A stretch of 55,254 nucleotides of DNA, taken from the NCBI RefSeq assembly GCF_026626305.1, contig NZ_JAPNUE010000016.1, positions 1 to 55,254 on the forward strand. Direction: 5' to 3'. Within the stretch, counting starts at the first letter, position 1; every line of letters begins with the position of its first letter. Source of the DNA: Frigidibacter sp. RF13 (lineage in GTDB: Bacteria; Pseudomonadota; Alphaproteobacteria; Rhodobacterales; Rhodobacteraceae). A program made the translations under genes and the position numbers. This document shows positions 44,652-54,032 of the stretch, piece by piece. Below the pieces are notes generated by a model. The model worked only from the letters and a program-made list of their open reading frames with translations, did not search any database and had not been told where the DNA came from.

Positions 44652-46178
44652 TCAGAACAAGGAGGCGACCACCAGACCGGCGGCGAAGGCCGCCAACGAC
44701 AGTGCCGCGATGGCCCAAGGGCGGCGCCGACTGGGTCTCTGTTCCTCGGGCACAGTCGCGCCACGCACCAGAAGCGCTTCGGCAATCTGCGGCAGTTTCG
44801 GCCCGAACCGGCCCAAAACCTGTGCGGTCTTGATGAGATCTCGGATCAGCGCCTGCGGCCCGATGTTGCTGCGGATGTAATCTTCGACGACCGGGCGCGC
44901 CACGTCCCAGATGTTGATATGGGGATCGAGCGAGCGCGCGACGCCCTCGACCACCACCATGGTGCGCTGCAGAAGGATCAGCTCGGTCCTCGTCTGCATG
45001 CCGAACCGCTCCGTCACCTCGAAGAGGTAAGACAGAAGATGCGCCATCGAGATCTGGTTGGCATCCATCCCGGCAATCGGCTCGCCCACCGCACGCAGCG
45101 CACGGGCAAATTCGTTGATATCGCGGTCGCGCGGCACATAGCCCGCCTCGAAATGCACTTCCGCCACCCGCACGTAATCGCGCCGGATGAAACCCATGAG
45201 GATTTCGGCATAGACCCGGCGGGTATAGGTGTCGATCTGGCCCATGATGCCGAAATCATAGGCGATGAGGTCACCGTTGGCCGCGACCTTTAGGTTGCCC
45301 TGATGCATGTCGGCATGGAAAAACCCGTCGCGCAGTGCATGGCTCAGGAACAGTTGCAGCACCCGCGCGCCCAGCGCCTGGCAATCGTGGCCCGCGGCCC
45401 TGATCGCCGCCACATCGCCAAGCGGAATACCCTCGGCCCAGCCAAGCGTCATCACCCGGCGGGAAGAGAGATGCCAGAGCGGCGTGGGCACCGCGAACCC
45501 ATTATCCTTCGCGGTGTTGACCGCGAACTCCGAGGCGGCGGCGCTTTCGAGCCGTAGGTCCAGCTCGCCCATCACCACGCTTTCGAAATGGGCGATTACA
45601 TCGGTGGGGCGCAGGCGCCGCGAAGCGGGCGAGAGCGTCTCGATCAGGCCGGCGGCGAAATAGAAAGCGTCGATGTCGCGGCGGAAGGCGCGTTCGATAC
45701 CCGGGCGCAGCACCTTGACCGCGACCTCCTCGCCCGAGCTTGAGACGCGGGCGCGGTGGACCTGCGCGATCGAGGCCGCCGCGACCGATTCGGAGAATTC
45801 GGAGAAGAGATGTTCGACCGGATGACCGAGCTCGGCCGCAACCGTGGCCTTTGCCGTCACCAGATCGAAGGGTGGCAGTTTATCTTGCAGGACCTTGAGC
45901 TGGTCAGAGAGCTCCACACCCACTACGTCAGGGCGCGTCGACAGGACCTGGCCGAACTTGATGTAGGCAGGACCGAGGGCGGTCAGGGCACGCGTGACCG
46001 GTGGCAGCGCCGGATCGCCTCGATAGCCGAGAAAGCGGAAGGGCCAGCCGAGGACACGCGCCAGCAGCCGCAGGCGCGGCGGCACTTCCATCGCCTCGAG
46101 CGCGAGCTTCATCGCGCCGGCGCGTTCGAAGGTCGCACCCGTGCGGATCAGCCGCCAGAGATTGTGGGGACCGCGCAC
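44652..46178 (-). CDS. ubiB: UbiB-family protein for ubiquinone biosynthesis
   Basis: 508 residues of the atypical kinase/ATPase (ABC1/ADCK) family, needed for ubiquinone synthesis. Features: KFGQ at 74-77, the Ala-rich nucleotide loop AAASIAQVH at 133-141, Lys155, HADMHQGN at 288-295, DFG at 308-310 and a C-terminal membrane helix (about 486-508). Start GTG 46178 immediately follows the ubiE stop; this gives the family N terminus (RGPHNLWRL). A longer frame inside ubiE is less likely. Confidence 0.93.
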   Translation of the reverse strand: MRGPHNLWRLIRTGATFERAGAMKLALEAMEVPPRLRLLARVLGWPFRFLGYRGDPALPPVTRALTALGPAYIKFGQVLSTRPDVVGVELSDQLKVLQDKLPPFDLVTAKATVAAELGHPVEHLFSEFSESVAAASIAQVHRARVSSSGEEVAVKVLRPGIERAFRRDIDAFYFAAGLIETLSPASRRLRPTDVIAHFESVVMGELDLRLESAAASEFAVNTAKDNGFAVPTPLWHLSSRRVMTLGWAEGIPLGDVAAIRAAGHDCQALGARVLQLFLSHALRDGFFHADMHQGNLKVAANGDLIAYDFGIMGQIDTYTRRVYAEILMGFIRRDYVRVAEVHFEAGYVPRDRDINEFARALRAVGEPIAGMDANQISMAHLLSYLFEVTERFGMQTRTELILLQRTMVVVEGVARSLDPHINIWDVARPVVEDYIRSNIGPQALIRDLIKTAQVLGRFGPKLPQIAEALLVRGATVPEEQRPSRRRPWAIAALSLAAFAAGLVVASLF

Positions 46179-46179
46179 C

Positions 46180-46932
46180 TCAGATCTTCCAGCCGGAGTG
46201 AAGGGCGGCAATGCCCATCGACAGGTTGCGGTATTTCACCTGCCCGAAGCCCGCCCGGCCGATCATGGCCGCGAAAGCCTCCTGATCGGGGAACTTGCGG
46301 ATCGATTCGACCAGATACTGATAGGAGGCGCGGTCATTGGCGACGATCTGGCCCATCAGGGGAATCACGTTGAAGGAATAGAGGTCATAGGCCTTCTGCA
46401 TCAGATCGTTGGGGATCTGGCTGAATTCCAGCACCATCAGCCGCCCGCCCGGTTTCAACACCCGATAGGCCTCTGACAAGGCGTCGGCGATGCGGGTCAC
46501 GTTCCGGATGCCGAAAGAGATCGTGTAGACATCGAACGACCGGTCGGGGAAGGGCAGCGCCATCGCATCGCCCACCACCCAGTCGAGGCTCGCGGCCATA
46601 TTCTCTGCCTCGGCGCGCTTGCGGCCTTCGACCAGCATGCTTTCGGTCATATCGCAGACCGTGGCATGGGCCGATTTGGCCCGCGTGAGGAAGCGGAAGG
46701 CCACATCGCCTGTACCGCCCGCCACATCGAGAAGCCTTTGGCCGGGCTGCGGCGCCAGCCAGTCCATCATCGCATCCTTCCACAGGCGGTGGATGCCAAC
46801 GCTCATCAGGTCGTTCATGACATCATAGCGGTTTGCCACGCGGGTGAAGACGCCATGCACCATCCCGGCCTTCTCGGCCTCGGGTACGGTCTGGAAACCG
46901 AAATGCGTGTTCTGTTGCGTGTCCTGCGTCAT
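46180..46932 (-). CDS. ubiE: Demethylmenaquinone / ubiquinone methyltransferase UbiE
   Basis: 250 residues. Motifs: [35 protein letters not shown] (SAM-binding), [34 protein letters not shown] and the C-terminal [11 protein letters not shown]. It C-methylates the quinone ring. Start ATG 46932. In an operon with ubiB and divergent from the 47015 gene. Confidence 0.96.
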   Translation of the reverse strand: MTQDTQQNTHFGFQTVPEAEKAGMVHGVFTRVANRYDVMNDLMSVGIHRLWKDAMMDWLAPQPGQRLLDVAGGTGDVAFRFLTRAKSAHATVCDMTESMLVEGRKRAEAENMAASLDWVVGDAMALPFPDRSFDVYTISFGIRNVTRIADALSEAYRVLKPGGRLMVLEFSQIPNDLMQKAYDLYSFNVIPLMGQIVANDRASYQYLVESIRKFPDQEAFAAMIGRAGFGQVKYRNLSMGIAALHSGWKI

Positions 46933-47014
46933 GCTTGCTGCCCGATTTCCGCCGCACTGGAGTTATACCGAAGCCGCTGCAAATAAAACCGGTGTCGGCA
47001 AGAAAGGTCGGTTC

Positions 47015-47692
47015 ATGAACATGGCGGCGGCGTTAGGCGTGATCTTCAAGACGATATCGATCCTCGTGCCTTTCGCCGTGATCTTCGTGCCAATGGCCTA
47101 TTTCGGCTGGTGGAAGGCACAAAGGCGGCGCCAGATCATCGACCGTCACCGCGATCAGGGCACGATCGGACCGGCTGCGTTCTTTCAGGGGCAGGCCCTT
47201 CCGCGACATTATGATGCAGTCGCACGGATCGGCACGGGCGGCCCTGCGCCGATGACAATGAACGAGCGAATCCTAAAGGCATCTATAGGCGTGAGGGTCT
47301 TTGTCCTCGGCCTTGCCGCGGTGATCGGCACGTTTGTCTTCCGGCCGGACTTTGCGCCTACGGGATTTCCCGAAGCTATCCGGGAACTGCCCGTCCCCGC
47401 CATCTACATCCATGGCCTTTTGCTGGCTGCATTGGCGAATGGTGTCCTCTATATCTTCGGGTTCGAGGCTCGCTACGACCGCGATATCCTGATCGTGACG
47501 CGGATGATGTTCTTTCGCCGGGAATATCTCTGGCGGAATCTGGACTGGATCGGCGATGATGGGGCCTATGAGCTGGTTCTGAGGTTCGAGCCGGGAGGCA
47601 AGGCGAAAGTGCTGAAACACAGCGTCGGTATCGGCGAGTTCAAGGAATTCGCGCAGCAACAGATAAGGAAGAATCGGACGCACCTTGCCTGA
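47015..47692 (+). CDS. Membrane protein of unknown function (225 aa)
   Basis: Hydrophobic helices near 8-29, about 89-107 and 128-150, with a PH-domain-like C-terminal part ([38 protein letters not shown]). The combination recalls proteins that carry a PH-like membrane domain, but I cannot name a family. Start ATG 47015 has AAAGG in front; ATG 47021 is an alternative. Its last eight bases overlap the mutM start, so it is coupled to mutM. Confidence 0.7.
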   Translation: MNMAAALGVIFKTISILVPFAVIFVPMAYFGWWKAQRRRQIIDRHRDQGTIGPAAFFQGQALPRHYDAVARIGTGGPAPMTMNERILKASIGVRVFVLGLAAVIGTFVFRPDFAPTGFPEAIRELPVPAIYIHGLLLAALANGVLYIFGFEARYDRDILIVTRMMFFRREYLWRNLDWIGDDGAYELVLRFEPGGKAKVLKHSVGIGEFKEFAQQQIRKNRTHLA

Positions 47693-48536
47693 ACTGCCAG
47701 AGGTCGAAACCGTACGGATGGGGCTCTTGCCGGTGATGGAGGGCCGGGTGATCGTCCGCGCGCAGGTGAACCGGCCCGACTTGCGCTTTCCCTTGCCCGA
47801 ACGGATGGCGGAGCAGTTGACAGGCGCACGGGTCGATAGGCTCAGGCGGCGGTCGAAATATATCCTCGCCGATCTCTCGACGGGCGAGACGCTTCTCATC
47901 CATCTCGGCATGTCGGGGCGCATGCTGATTTCGGGACGGATGCTTGGACAATTCCATCACGATCACCCGGCGCCGCAAAAGCACGATCATGTGGTCCTGG
48001 ATATGGAGGATGGCGCGCGCGTGACTTTCAACGATGCGCGTCGGTTCGGCGCCATGGACCTTATGCCGACCGCAGGGGCAGAGGCCCACAAGCTGCTGCG
48101 CGATATCGGGCCGGAGCCTTTGGGCAACCTCTTCAACGAAGCCTATCTGGCCGGGCGACTGAAGGGTCGGGCGATGCCGGTGAAGGCAGCGCTTCTAGAT
48201 CAGAAGATCGTCGCGGGGCTCGGCAATATCTATGTGTCCGAAGCGCTGCACCGCGCCGGGATCGACCCGCGCCGCCTGTCGGGCGACTTGAATACTGCGG
48301 AAGTGGCGCGGCTGGTGCCGGTGGTGCGCGAGGTCCTGTCGGAGGCTATCGCGGCGGGCGGATCGTCGCTCAGGGATTATCGGCAGGCGGATGGGGAGCT
48401 TGGCTATTTCCAGCATTCCTTCCGGGTCTATGACCGGGAAAGCGAGCCCTGTCCGACGCCAGGATGCATGGGCCGGATCGAACGGATCGTCCAGTCGGGT
48501 CGGTCCACCTATCACTGCCCTATCTGCCAAAGGTGA
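47685..48536 (+). CDS. mutM: Formamidopyrimidine-DNA glycosylase
   Basis: 283 residues. Removes 8-oxoguanine and formamidopyrimidines. The catalytic Pro2-Glu3 follow the start directly (ELPEVETV), the RRSKYI lysine is present and the C-terminal zinc finger is complete (CPTPGCMG ... YHCPICQ). The start codon is TTG at 47685: a start at any later codon would lose the essential Pro2. AAGGAAG lies about 15 bases upstream. It overlaps the 47015 gene by 8 bases, so translational coupling may help this weak start. Confidence 0.95.
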   Translation: MPELPEVETVRMGLLPVMEGRVIVRAQVNRPDLRFPLPERMAEQLTGARVDRLRRRSKYILADLSTGETLLIHLGMSGRMLISGRMLGQFHHDHPAPQKHDHVVLDMEDGARVTFNDARRFGAMDLMPTAGAEAHKLLRDIGPEPLGNLFNEAYLAGRLKGRAMPVKAALLDQKIVAGLGNIYVSEALHRAGIDPRRLSGDLNTAEVARLVPVVREVLSEAIAAGGSSLRDYRQADGELGYFQHSFRVYDRESEPCPTPGCMGRIERIVQSGRSTYHCPICQR

Positions 48537-48584
48537 CTTGCGCCCTTCGCCCCGCCTGATAGTCACGGGTAAACGGAGGTTGCC

Positions 48585-49361
48585 ATGAGCTTTGAAACGC
48601 TTCTGATCGAGGATCACGGACCGGTCCGCCTGATCCGCCTGAACCGGCCCGAGGCGCTGAATGCGCTGAATGCGAGGCTGATGGGGGAACTGTCGGCGGC
48701 ACTGATGGCGATGGACAGCAATCCGTCGGTCAGGGCCATCGTCGTTACCGGATCGGACAAGGCTTTTGCCGCGGGCGCCGACATTCGCGAAATGTCGACG
48801 AAGGGCTTCGCCGAAGTGTTCCTTGAGAACATCTTCGCAGCCGATGCCGATCGCATCCGCGCCACCCGCAAGCCGGTGATCGCGGCGGTGGCGGGCTATT
48901 GCCTCGGCGGCGGCTGCGAACTGGCGATGCTGTGTGATTTCATCATCGCCGCCGACAGCGCGAAATTCGGCCAGCCCGAGATCAACCTCGGCGTCATTCC
49001 CGGCATCGGCGGGACGCAGCGGATGACCCGGCTGATCGGGCGGGCCAAATCGATGGACCTGCACCTGACTGGCCGGATGATGGGGGCCGAGGAAGCGGAA
49101 CGCGCGGGCCTGACGGCGCGCACCGTGCCCGCCGCTGATCTGCTGGCCGAGGCGCTGGCCACCGCGCAGAAGATCGCCGAAAAATCCCAGATCGCCGTGA
49201 AGGCCGCCAAGGAGGCAGTGCACCGGGCCGATGAAATGTCGATGGCCGAAGGCGTACTGTTTGAACGGCGGCTTTTCCAGTCGCTGTTCGCGACCGAGGA
49301 CCAGAAGGAAGGCATGCTGGCCTTCATCGAAAAGCGCCCGCCGAAGTTCGTGGATAAATAA
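48585..49361 (+). CDS. Enoyl-CoA hydratase
   Basis: 258 residues, typical crotonase length. Oxyanion-hole segments: [11 protein letters not shown] and [10 protein letters not shown]. The first catalytic Glu is conserved in [18 protein letters not shown]; the position of the second (AMEM in rat mitochondrial hydratase) is SMDLHLTG here, an Asp, as is common in bacterial members. Fatty-acid or amino-acid degradation is likely, but the substrate is not certain. Start ATG 48585 with GGAGG before it. Confidence 0.92.
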   Translation: MSFETLLIEDHGPVRLIRLNRPEALNALNARLMGELSAALMAMDSNPSVRAIVVTGSDKAFAAGADIREMSTKGFAEVFLENIFAADADRIRATRKPVIAAVAGYCLGGGCELAMLCDFIIAADSAKFGQPEINLGVIPGIGGTQRMTRLIGRAKSMDLHLTGRMMGAEEAERAGLTARTVPAADLLAEALATAQKIAEKSQIAVKAAKEAVHRADEMSMAEGVLFERRLFQSLFATEDQKEGMLAFIEKRPPKFVDK

Positions 49362-49385
49362 GCCAGATTTCCACCCGGCGCACTG

Positions 49386-49414
49386 TTGACTTATCCCCGA
49401 GTCGCCCCTAGAAG
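49386..49414 (+). promoter_or_regulatory. Candidate promoter of rpsT
   Basis: TTGACT (49386-49391), 17 bases, TAGAAG (49409-49414). The -35 is close to the housekeeping consensus, and the -10 is weak. The start codon of rpsT is 43 bases on. The TTATCCCCG in the spacer looks like a degenerate DnaA box. Confidence 0.5.
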
Positions 49415-49456
49415 CGCGGCTTCAGATTTACTTGAACCGAATCCGGAATCCGTCCC

Positions 49457-49726
49457 ATGGCAAATACGCCCCAGTCCAAGAAGCGCGCACGCCAGTCCGA
49501 GCGTCGTCAAGACGTGAACAAGGCGCGCCGTTCGCGGATCCGCACGTTCCTGCGCAAAGTCGAAGAAGCGATCACTTCGGGCAACTCCGAAGCCGCGACC
49601 ACCGCGCTGAAGAATGCCCAGCCGGAACTGGCTCGTGGCATCACCAAGGGCGTGCTGCACAAGAACACCGTAGCGCGCAAAATGTCGCGCCTGGCCTCGC
49701 GTGTGAAAGCGCTCGCCACCGCCTGA
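49457..49726 (+). CDS. rpsT: 30S ribosomal protein S20
   Basis: 89 residues, very basic: [31 protein letters not shown] and the ending [19 protein letters not shown] are typical of S20. A strong terminator follows. Position between echA and dnaA is a frequent alphaproteobacterial arrangement. Confidence 0.97.
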   Translation: MANTPQSKKRARQSERRQDVNKARRSRIRTFLRKVEEAITSGNSEAATTALKNAQPELARGITKGVLHKNTVARKMSRLASRVKALATA

Positions 49727-49752
49727 TCCGCGGACGTATCAAACGTGCTTCA

Positions 49753-49788
49753 GGGGCGCACCGAAAGGTGACGCCCCTTTCGCTTTTC
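49753..49788 (+). terminator. Strong intrinsic terminator after rpsT
   Basis: GGGGCGCACC and GGTGACGCCCC form a stem of ten pairs (one bulged A) around a GAAA tetraloop, followed by TTTCGCTTTT. It ends the rpsT unit 26 bases after its stop. Confidence 0.85.
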
Positions 49789-50249
49789 GGGTAGGTGTGG
49801 ATCGTGACGCGACGTAAGATTCTTGCGGTGCAACCGGTCCGGAATCCGCCCTGTCACACGTTTGCACAGCCCTTCGGGATTCGTTCTGGCAATCGGTGAG
49901 TCAAGCGCGAAGTTCTGTTGCGGCCCGCGCGCGCGGCTTGCTAGCGTCTGATCAGCGATTCACTTCGTCCTGGGGGGACGGAAGACATCGGGGAAGTTGC
50001 GGGGGTGCACCCGCTCGACCTCACCGCTCATCCGCTAGGGTGCGCGGCATGTGCCTTTACCCGTGCGCTTGCACGGTTGTCTGCGAAAGAACGGTCCGGC
50101 CGATTGTTGGCAGGAGATACCGTTGTTTCCGGCCACCCCAACCTTGTGAGATGCGGCGGCCATCCGTGCCGCCAGCGTCTTTTAGGAGAACGGAGGAATG
50201 CCGGCCGGGCGACCGGGCGCATGGGACAGAAGATGTGGGCATAAAAAGA
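49789..50249 (+). other. Gene-poor region before dnaA
   Basis: About 460 bases with no convincing gene besides a small upstream ORF. The dnaA frame is open back to 49896, but the translation is Arg/Pro/Cys-rich and implausible. No clear DnaA boxes (TTATCCACA) or AT-rich unwinding region were seen, so a replication origin cannot be claimed here. The dnaA promoter must lie inside it; no single match stands out. Confidence 0.6.
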
Positions 50250-50284
50250 ATGATCGAAAAAACCTGGGGGCAGGCTCAAGATGA
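50198..50284 (+). CDS. Small upstream ORF overlapping the dnaA start (28 codons)
   Basis: ATG 50198 has a strong site (GGAGAACGGAGGA) and reads 28 codons (MPAGRPGAWD...) in a different frame to a TGA at 50282, crossing the dnaA ATG at 50250, which has a much poorer site. This layout could couple or limit dnaA translation. No known leader peptide is recognised and translation is unproven. Confidence 0.35.
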   Translation: MPAGRPGAWDRRCGHKKNDRKNLGAGSR

Positions 50285-51620
50285 ATTGCGCAAGACGGTT
50301 GGCAAGAATGCCTACACGAGCTGGATCGAACCGCTGACGCTCGTCAGCCTCGATGCGGGCACCGCCCGTTTCGACGTGCCGACCAATTTCATGCGCGACT
50401 GGGTGTCGCGCAATTATTCCGAACAGATCCGCCTGCACCTTGCGAAGGTCGGCGCCGAGGTCGAGCGGGTGGAGTTTGTGGTGCCCAAGGCCCGCGCCGT
50501 CCCGATCGCCAAGGTGGCGCCCGCGACCCGCAAGGCGGCGAGCCGCCCGCAGTCCACCCAGCGCACCGAGGACGGTGATCTGCCTGGCGCCGCACTCGAT
50601 TCCCGCTTCACGTTCGAGTCGTTTGTCGTCGGCAAGCCGAACGAGCTGGCCCATGCCGCCGCGCGCCGCGTGGCCGAAGGCGGGCCGGTGACCTTTAATC
50701 CGCTATTCCTCTATGGCGGCGTCGGCCTCGGCAAGACCCACCTGATGCATGCGATCGCCCATGAAATGCAGGCGCGCGATCCCGAACTGCGGGTTCTGTA
50801 TCTGTCCGCCGAACAGTTCATGTATCGTTTCATCCAGGCACTGCGCGACAAGCAGATCATGGATTTCAAGGAGCTCTTCCGTTCAGTCGATGTTCTGATG
50901 GTCGATGACGTGCAGTTCATCGCCGGCAAGGAATCGACCCAGGAAGAGTTTTTCCACACCTTCAACGCGCTCATCGACCAGAACAAGCGCATCGTGATTT
51001 CCGCCGACCGCGCGCCCGGCGAGATCAAGGACCTCGAGGAGCGGATCAAATCGCGCCTGCAATGCGGGCTGGTCGTCGATCTGCACCCGACCGATTACGA
51101 GCTGCGCCTCGGCATCCTGCAGCAGAAGGCGGAGACCTATCTGGCGCTGCATCCCGGCGTGAAACTCGCGGGCGGGGTGCTGGAGTTCCTGTCGCACCGG
51201 ATCACCACCAATGTCCGCGTGCTGGAAGGGGCGCTGACCCGGCTTTTCGCCTTCGCCTCGCTGGTGGGCAAGGAAATCACGCTCGACCTCGCGCAGGACT
51301 GCCTCGCCGATATCCTGCGCGCCTCGGACCGCAAGATCACCATTGAGGAGATCCAGCGCAAGGTCAGCGAACATTTCAACATCCGGCTGTCCGACATGAT
51401 CGGGCCGAAGCGGACCCGTACGATTGCACGTCCGCGTCAGGTGGCGATGTATCTGGCCAAGCAGCTGACGACCCGCAGCCTGCCCGAGATCGGTCGCCGC
51501 TTCGGCGGGCGCGACCATACGACCATCATGCATGGCGTCCGCGTGATCGAGGAAATGCGCGGCACCGATCATCAACTGGCCGAGGATGTGGACCTTCTGC
51601 GCCGGCTGCTCGAAAGCTGA
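50250..51620 (+). CDS. dnaA: Chromosomal replication initiator DnaA
   Basis: 456 residues. DnaA melts the origin and loads DnaB. Domain I about 1-85 (MIEKTWGQAQDELRKTVGKN), linker 85-115, AAA+ domain III with Walker A GGVGLGKT at 156-163 and Walker B VLMVDDVQF, and the DNA-binding domain IV with the signature RFGGRDHTTIMHG. Start ATG 50250 is inferred from family N termini; GTG 50235 would add five residues. The ribosome site is weak, and a small ORF overlaps the start. dnaN follows after 130 bases. Confidence 0.96.
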   Translation: MIEKTWGQAQDELRKTVGKNAYTSWIEPLTLVSLDAGTARFDVPTNFMRDWVSRNYSEQIRLHLAKVGAEVERVEFVVPKARAVPIAKVAPATRKAASRPQSTQRTEDGDLPGAALDSRFTFESFVVGKPNELAHAAARRVAEGGPVTFNPLFLYGGVGLGKTHLMHAIAHEMQARDPELRVLYLSAEQFMYRFIQALRDKQIMDFKELFRSVDVLMVDDVQFIAGKESTQEEFFHTFNALIDQNKRIVISADRAPGEIKDLEERIKSRLQCGLVVDLHPTDYELRLGILQQKAETYLALHPGVKLAGGVLEFLSHRITTNVRVLEGALTRLFAFASLVGKEITLDLAQDCLADILRASDRKITIEEIQRKVSEHFNIRLSDMIGPKRTRTIARPRQVAMYLAKQLTTRSLPEIGRRFGGRDHTTIMHGVRVIEEMRGTDHQLAEDVDLLRRLLES

Positions 51621-51682
51621 GCCACGGCAGCGGGGCGCGGCTTGACCTTGCACCCCTTTCCGGTTGAAACATCTGAAAAACC

Positions 51683-51710
51683 TTGAGCCCGGGCAGAAAC
51701 TTGCTAGTTT
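51683..51710 (+). promoter_or_regulatory. Candidate dnaN promoter
   Basis: TTGAGC (51683-51688), 16 bases, TAGTTT (51705-51710). The -35 is reasonable and the -10 poor. It would start transcription just before or within the dnaN leader hairpin. Confidence 0.35.
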
Positions 51711-51711
51711 T

Positions 51712-51742
51712 CCTGTCCCGGGTTCGGCCCGGGCATGACAGG
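51712..51742 (+). promoter_or_regulatory. Long hairpin in the dnaN leader
   Basis: CCTGTCCCGGG pairs with CCGGG-CAT-GACAGG around TTCGGC, an 11-bp stem with a three-base bulge. The end of the 3' arm overlaps the beginning of the Shine-Dalgarno region (GGGGACGGA) of dnaN, so pairing could lower translation. Confidence 0.5.
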
Positions 51743-51750
51743 GGACGGAA

Positions 51751-52869
51751 ATGAAACTCAGCATCGAACGCGCAGTGCTTCTGAAGGCGGTCGCCCAGGC
51801 ACAGTCGGTGGTCGAACGGCGCAACACCATTCCGATCCTCGCCAATGTGCTGATCGAGGCTGACGGTTCGACCGTGTCGCTGCGCGCGACCGACCTCGAT
51901 ATCGAGGTGATCGACAAGGCCCCCGCCATGGTCGAACGCGCCGGGGCGACGACCGTCTCGGCAGTGATGCTGCACGAGATTGTTCGCAAGCTCCCCGACG
52001 GGGCGTTGGTGCAGCTGACCGACGACAGCGCCTCGGGCCGCCTGACGGTAGAGGCCGGCCGCTCGACCTTCTCGCTCGCGACCCTGCCGCGTGAGGATTT
52101 CCCGGTGATGGCCTCGTCGGAATATACCGCCAATTTTTCGGCGCCCGCGGGCGTTCTGCGGCGGCTGTTCGACAAGTCGAAATTCGCAATCTCGACCGAA
52201 GAGACGCGCTATTACCTGAACGGCGTCTATATGCATGTGGCGAACGGCGAAGACGGCACCGTCCTGCGCTGCGTGGCGACCGACGGCCATAGGCTGGCGC
52301 GGATCGACGCCGCCCTGCCCGACGGGGCGCAGGGCATGCCGGGTGTGATCGTGCCGCGCAAGACCGTGGGCGAGTTGAGAAAGCTTCTGGAAGATGACGA
52401 GGCGAAGATCGCCGTGTCGGTCAGCGAGACCAAGGTGCGGTTCGCGACCCCGGCGATCACGCTGACCTCGAAGGTCATCGATGGCACCTTCCCTGACTAT
52501 ACCCGCGTGATCCCGACCGGGAACACCAAACGGCTGGAAGTAGACGCGGCCGAGTTTGCCAAGGCGGTGGACCGGGTGGCGACGGTGTCTTCGGAACGGT
52601 CGCGCGCGGTGAAGATGCAACTGGACGAGGACCGCCTGGTCCTGTCGGTCAACGCCCCCGACAGCGGCGCGGCAGAAGAGGAATTGGCCGTTGCCTACGG
52701 CGACGAGCGGCTGGAAATCGGCTTCAACGCGAAATACTTGCTGGAAATCGCGAGCCAGGTCGACCGAGAGAATGCGGTCTTCCTGTTCAATTCGGCCGGC
52801 GATCCTACGCTGATGCGTGAGGGTAACGATACGTCGGCTGTCTATGTCGTGATGCCGATGAGGGTGTGA
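51751..52869 (+). CDS. dnaN: DNA polymerase III beta subunit (sliding clamp)
   Basis: 372 residues in three similar clamp domains of about 120 residues each. Typical segments: MKLSIERAVLLKAVAQAQSVVERRNTIPILANVLIEA at the start, LPREDFPV, TDGHRLA and the C-terminal MPMRV. The ring dimer tethers polymerase to DNA and is loaded by the clamp loader. Start ATG 51751. dnaN and recF are separated by a GC-hairpin repeat. Confidence 0.97.
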   Translation: MKLSIERAVLLKAVAQAQSVVERRNTIPILANVLIEADGSTVSLRATDLDIEVIDKAPAMVERAGATTVSAVMLHEIVRKLPDGALVQLTDDSASGRLTVEAGRSTFSLATLPREDFPVMASSEYTANFSAPAGVLRRLFDKSKFAISTEETRYYLNGVYMHVANGEDGTVLRCVATDGHRLARIDAALPDGAQGMPGVIVPRKTVGELRKLLEDDEAKIAVSVSETKVRFATPAITLTSKVIDGTFPDYTRVIPTGNTKRLEVDAAEFAKAVDRVATVSSERSRAVKMQLDEDRLVLSVNAPDSGAAEEELAVAYGDERLEIGFNAKYLLEIASQVDRENAVFLFNSAGDPTLMREGNDTSAVYVVMPMRV

Positions 52870-52882
52870 TTTCCGGGCCGAG

Positions 52883-52921
52883 GCCGGGGGGCCAGCCCCC
52901 CGGACCCCCCGGGATATTTGG
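52883..52921 (+). repeat. GC-hairpin intergenic repeat, copy B
   Basis: CCGGGGGGCCAGCCCCCCGG forms a hairpin (stem of eight, GCCA centre), followed by ACCCCCCGGGATATTTGG. It begins 14 bases after the dnaN stop and reads in the direction of dnaN; the recF start lies 20 bases beyond. See copies A and C. Confidence 0.75.
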
Positions 52922-52940
52922 AAACGAAAGAGGGGATAGG

Positions 52941-54032
52941 GTGCTTCAGGAACTGCTCCTGTCCCATTTCCGCTCGCACCGGCGCACGGCGCTGGCCTTT
53001 GACGGCAGGCCGGTGGCGATCTTTGGGCCGAACGGGGCGGGCAAGACCAATATTCTCGAAGCGATCTCGCTAATGTCGCCCGGTCGCGGCCTGAGACGGG
53101 CGGCGGCGGAGGAGCTGTCGCGGCGGCCCGAACGGCTTGGCTGGAAGGTCGCGGCGACCGTCGACGGGCATGAGATCGAGACGATAGCCGAGCGCGGCAG
53201 CGCACGTAGTGTCATCATTGACGGCAAGGCGGCGACGCAGGTGGCCCTAGGCCGGATCGCGCGTATCCTGTGGCTGACCCCGGCGATGGACCGGTTGTGG
53301 ATCGAGGGGGCGGAGGGGCGGCGGCGCTTTCTTGACCGGATGGTCCTTTCGTTCGTGCCCGCCCATGCCGAGGCGACACTCGCTTATGAGAAGGCGATGC
53401 GGGAGAGGAACCGCCTTCTGAAGGACGAAGTCCGCGATCCGGCCTGGTACGGGGCACTTGAGGCTCAGATGGCCGAAGCCGGCGCCGAGATCGATACAAA
53501 CCGGCGTATGGTCCTTGTCCGGCTCGCCGAGGCGCAAAGTGCCGCCGAAACCGCCTTTCCTGCAGCGGATCTGACGCTTCTGGATGGCGAAGACGGGGGG
53601 GCGCCCGGCAGCGCGGACGCGCTGGCCGAGCTGCTGGCCGCGCACCGCCCCCGCGACATGGCGGCGGGACGGACGCTTGCCGGACCGCATCGCGCCGACC
53701 TTTCGGCACTCTATGCCGCAAAGGGCACACCTGCCGCCCAATGCTCGACGGGGGAACAGAAGGCACTTCTCATCTCGCTTATCCTCGCCAATGCCCGTGC
53801 GCTTGCCGCCGATATCGGCCAGCCGCCGCTCCTCCTTCTGGACGAGGTCGCGGCTCACCTCGACCAAGACCGCCGCGCCGCGCTCTATGACGAGATCACG
53901 GCTCTTGGCGTCCAAGCCTTCATGACGGGTACCGGAGCGGAGTTGTTCGACGTTCTGGGGGACCGGGCAGAATGGCTTGAAGTTTCGGAAGGCGAAGACC
54001 AGTCTCACGCCAATTTCCGGAGCGCCCCATGA
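52941..54032 (+). CDS. recF: DNA replication and repair protein RecF
   Basis: 363 residues of the SMC-like ABC ATPase family. Walker A GPNGAGKT is at 29-36, the ABC signature is present as STGEQKALL and the Walker B is LLLLDEVAAHLD. RecF loads RecA at gaps. Start GTG 52941 (second residue L) with AGGGGATAGG upstream; this gives the common RecF N terminus LQELLLSHFRSH. It overlaps the VOC gene by four bases (ATGA). The gyrB gene that often follows recF is not here. Confidence 0.95.
   Translation: MLQELLLSHFRSHRRTALAFDGRPVAIFGPNGAGKTNILEAISLMSPGRGLRRAAAEELSRRPERLGWKVAATVDGHEIETIAERGSARSVIIDGKAATQVALGRIARILWLTPAMDRLWIEGAEGRRRFLDRMVLSFVPAHAEATLAYEKAMRERNRLLKDEVRDPAWYGALEAQMAEAGAEIDTNRRMVLVRLAEAQSAAETAFPAADLTLLDGEDGGAPGSADALAELLAAHRPRDMAAGRTLAGPHRADLSALYAAKGTPAAQCSTGEQKALLISLILANARALAADIGQPPLLLLDEVAAHLDQDRRAALYDEITALGVQAFMTGTGAELFDVLGDRAEWLEVSEGEDQSHANFRSAP

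Noticed and set aside
49896..50249. In-frame N-terminal extension of dnaA by 118 residues
   Set aside because: Cys/Arg/Pro-rich translation unlike any DnaA, and known DnaA N termini match the start at 50250.
49362..50249. Replication origin next to dnaA
   Set aside because: No cluster of DnaA boxes (only TTATCCCCG-like and GATCCACA-like partial matches) and no AT-rich stretch; a GC-skew plot of the whole chromosome would be needed.
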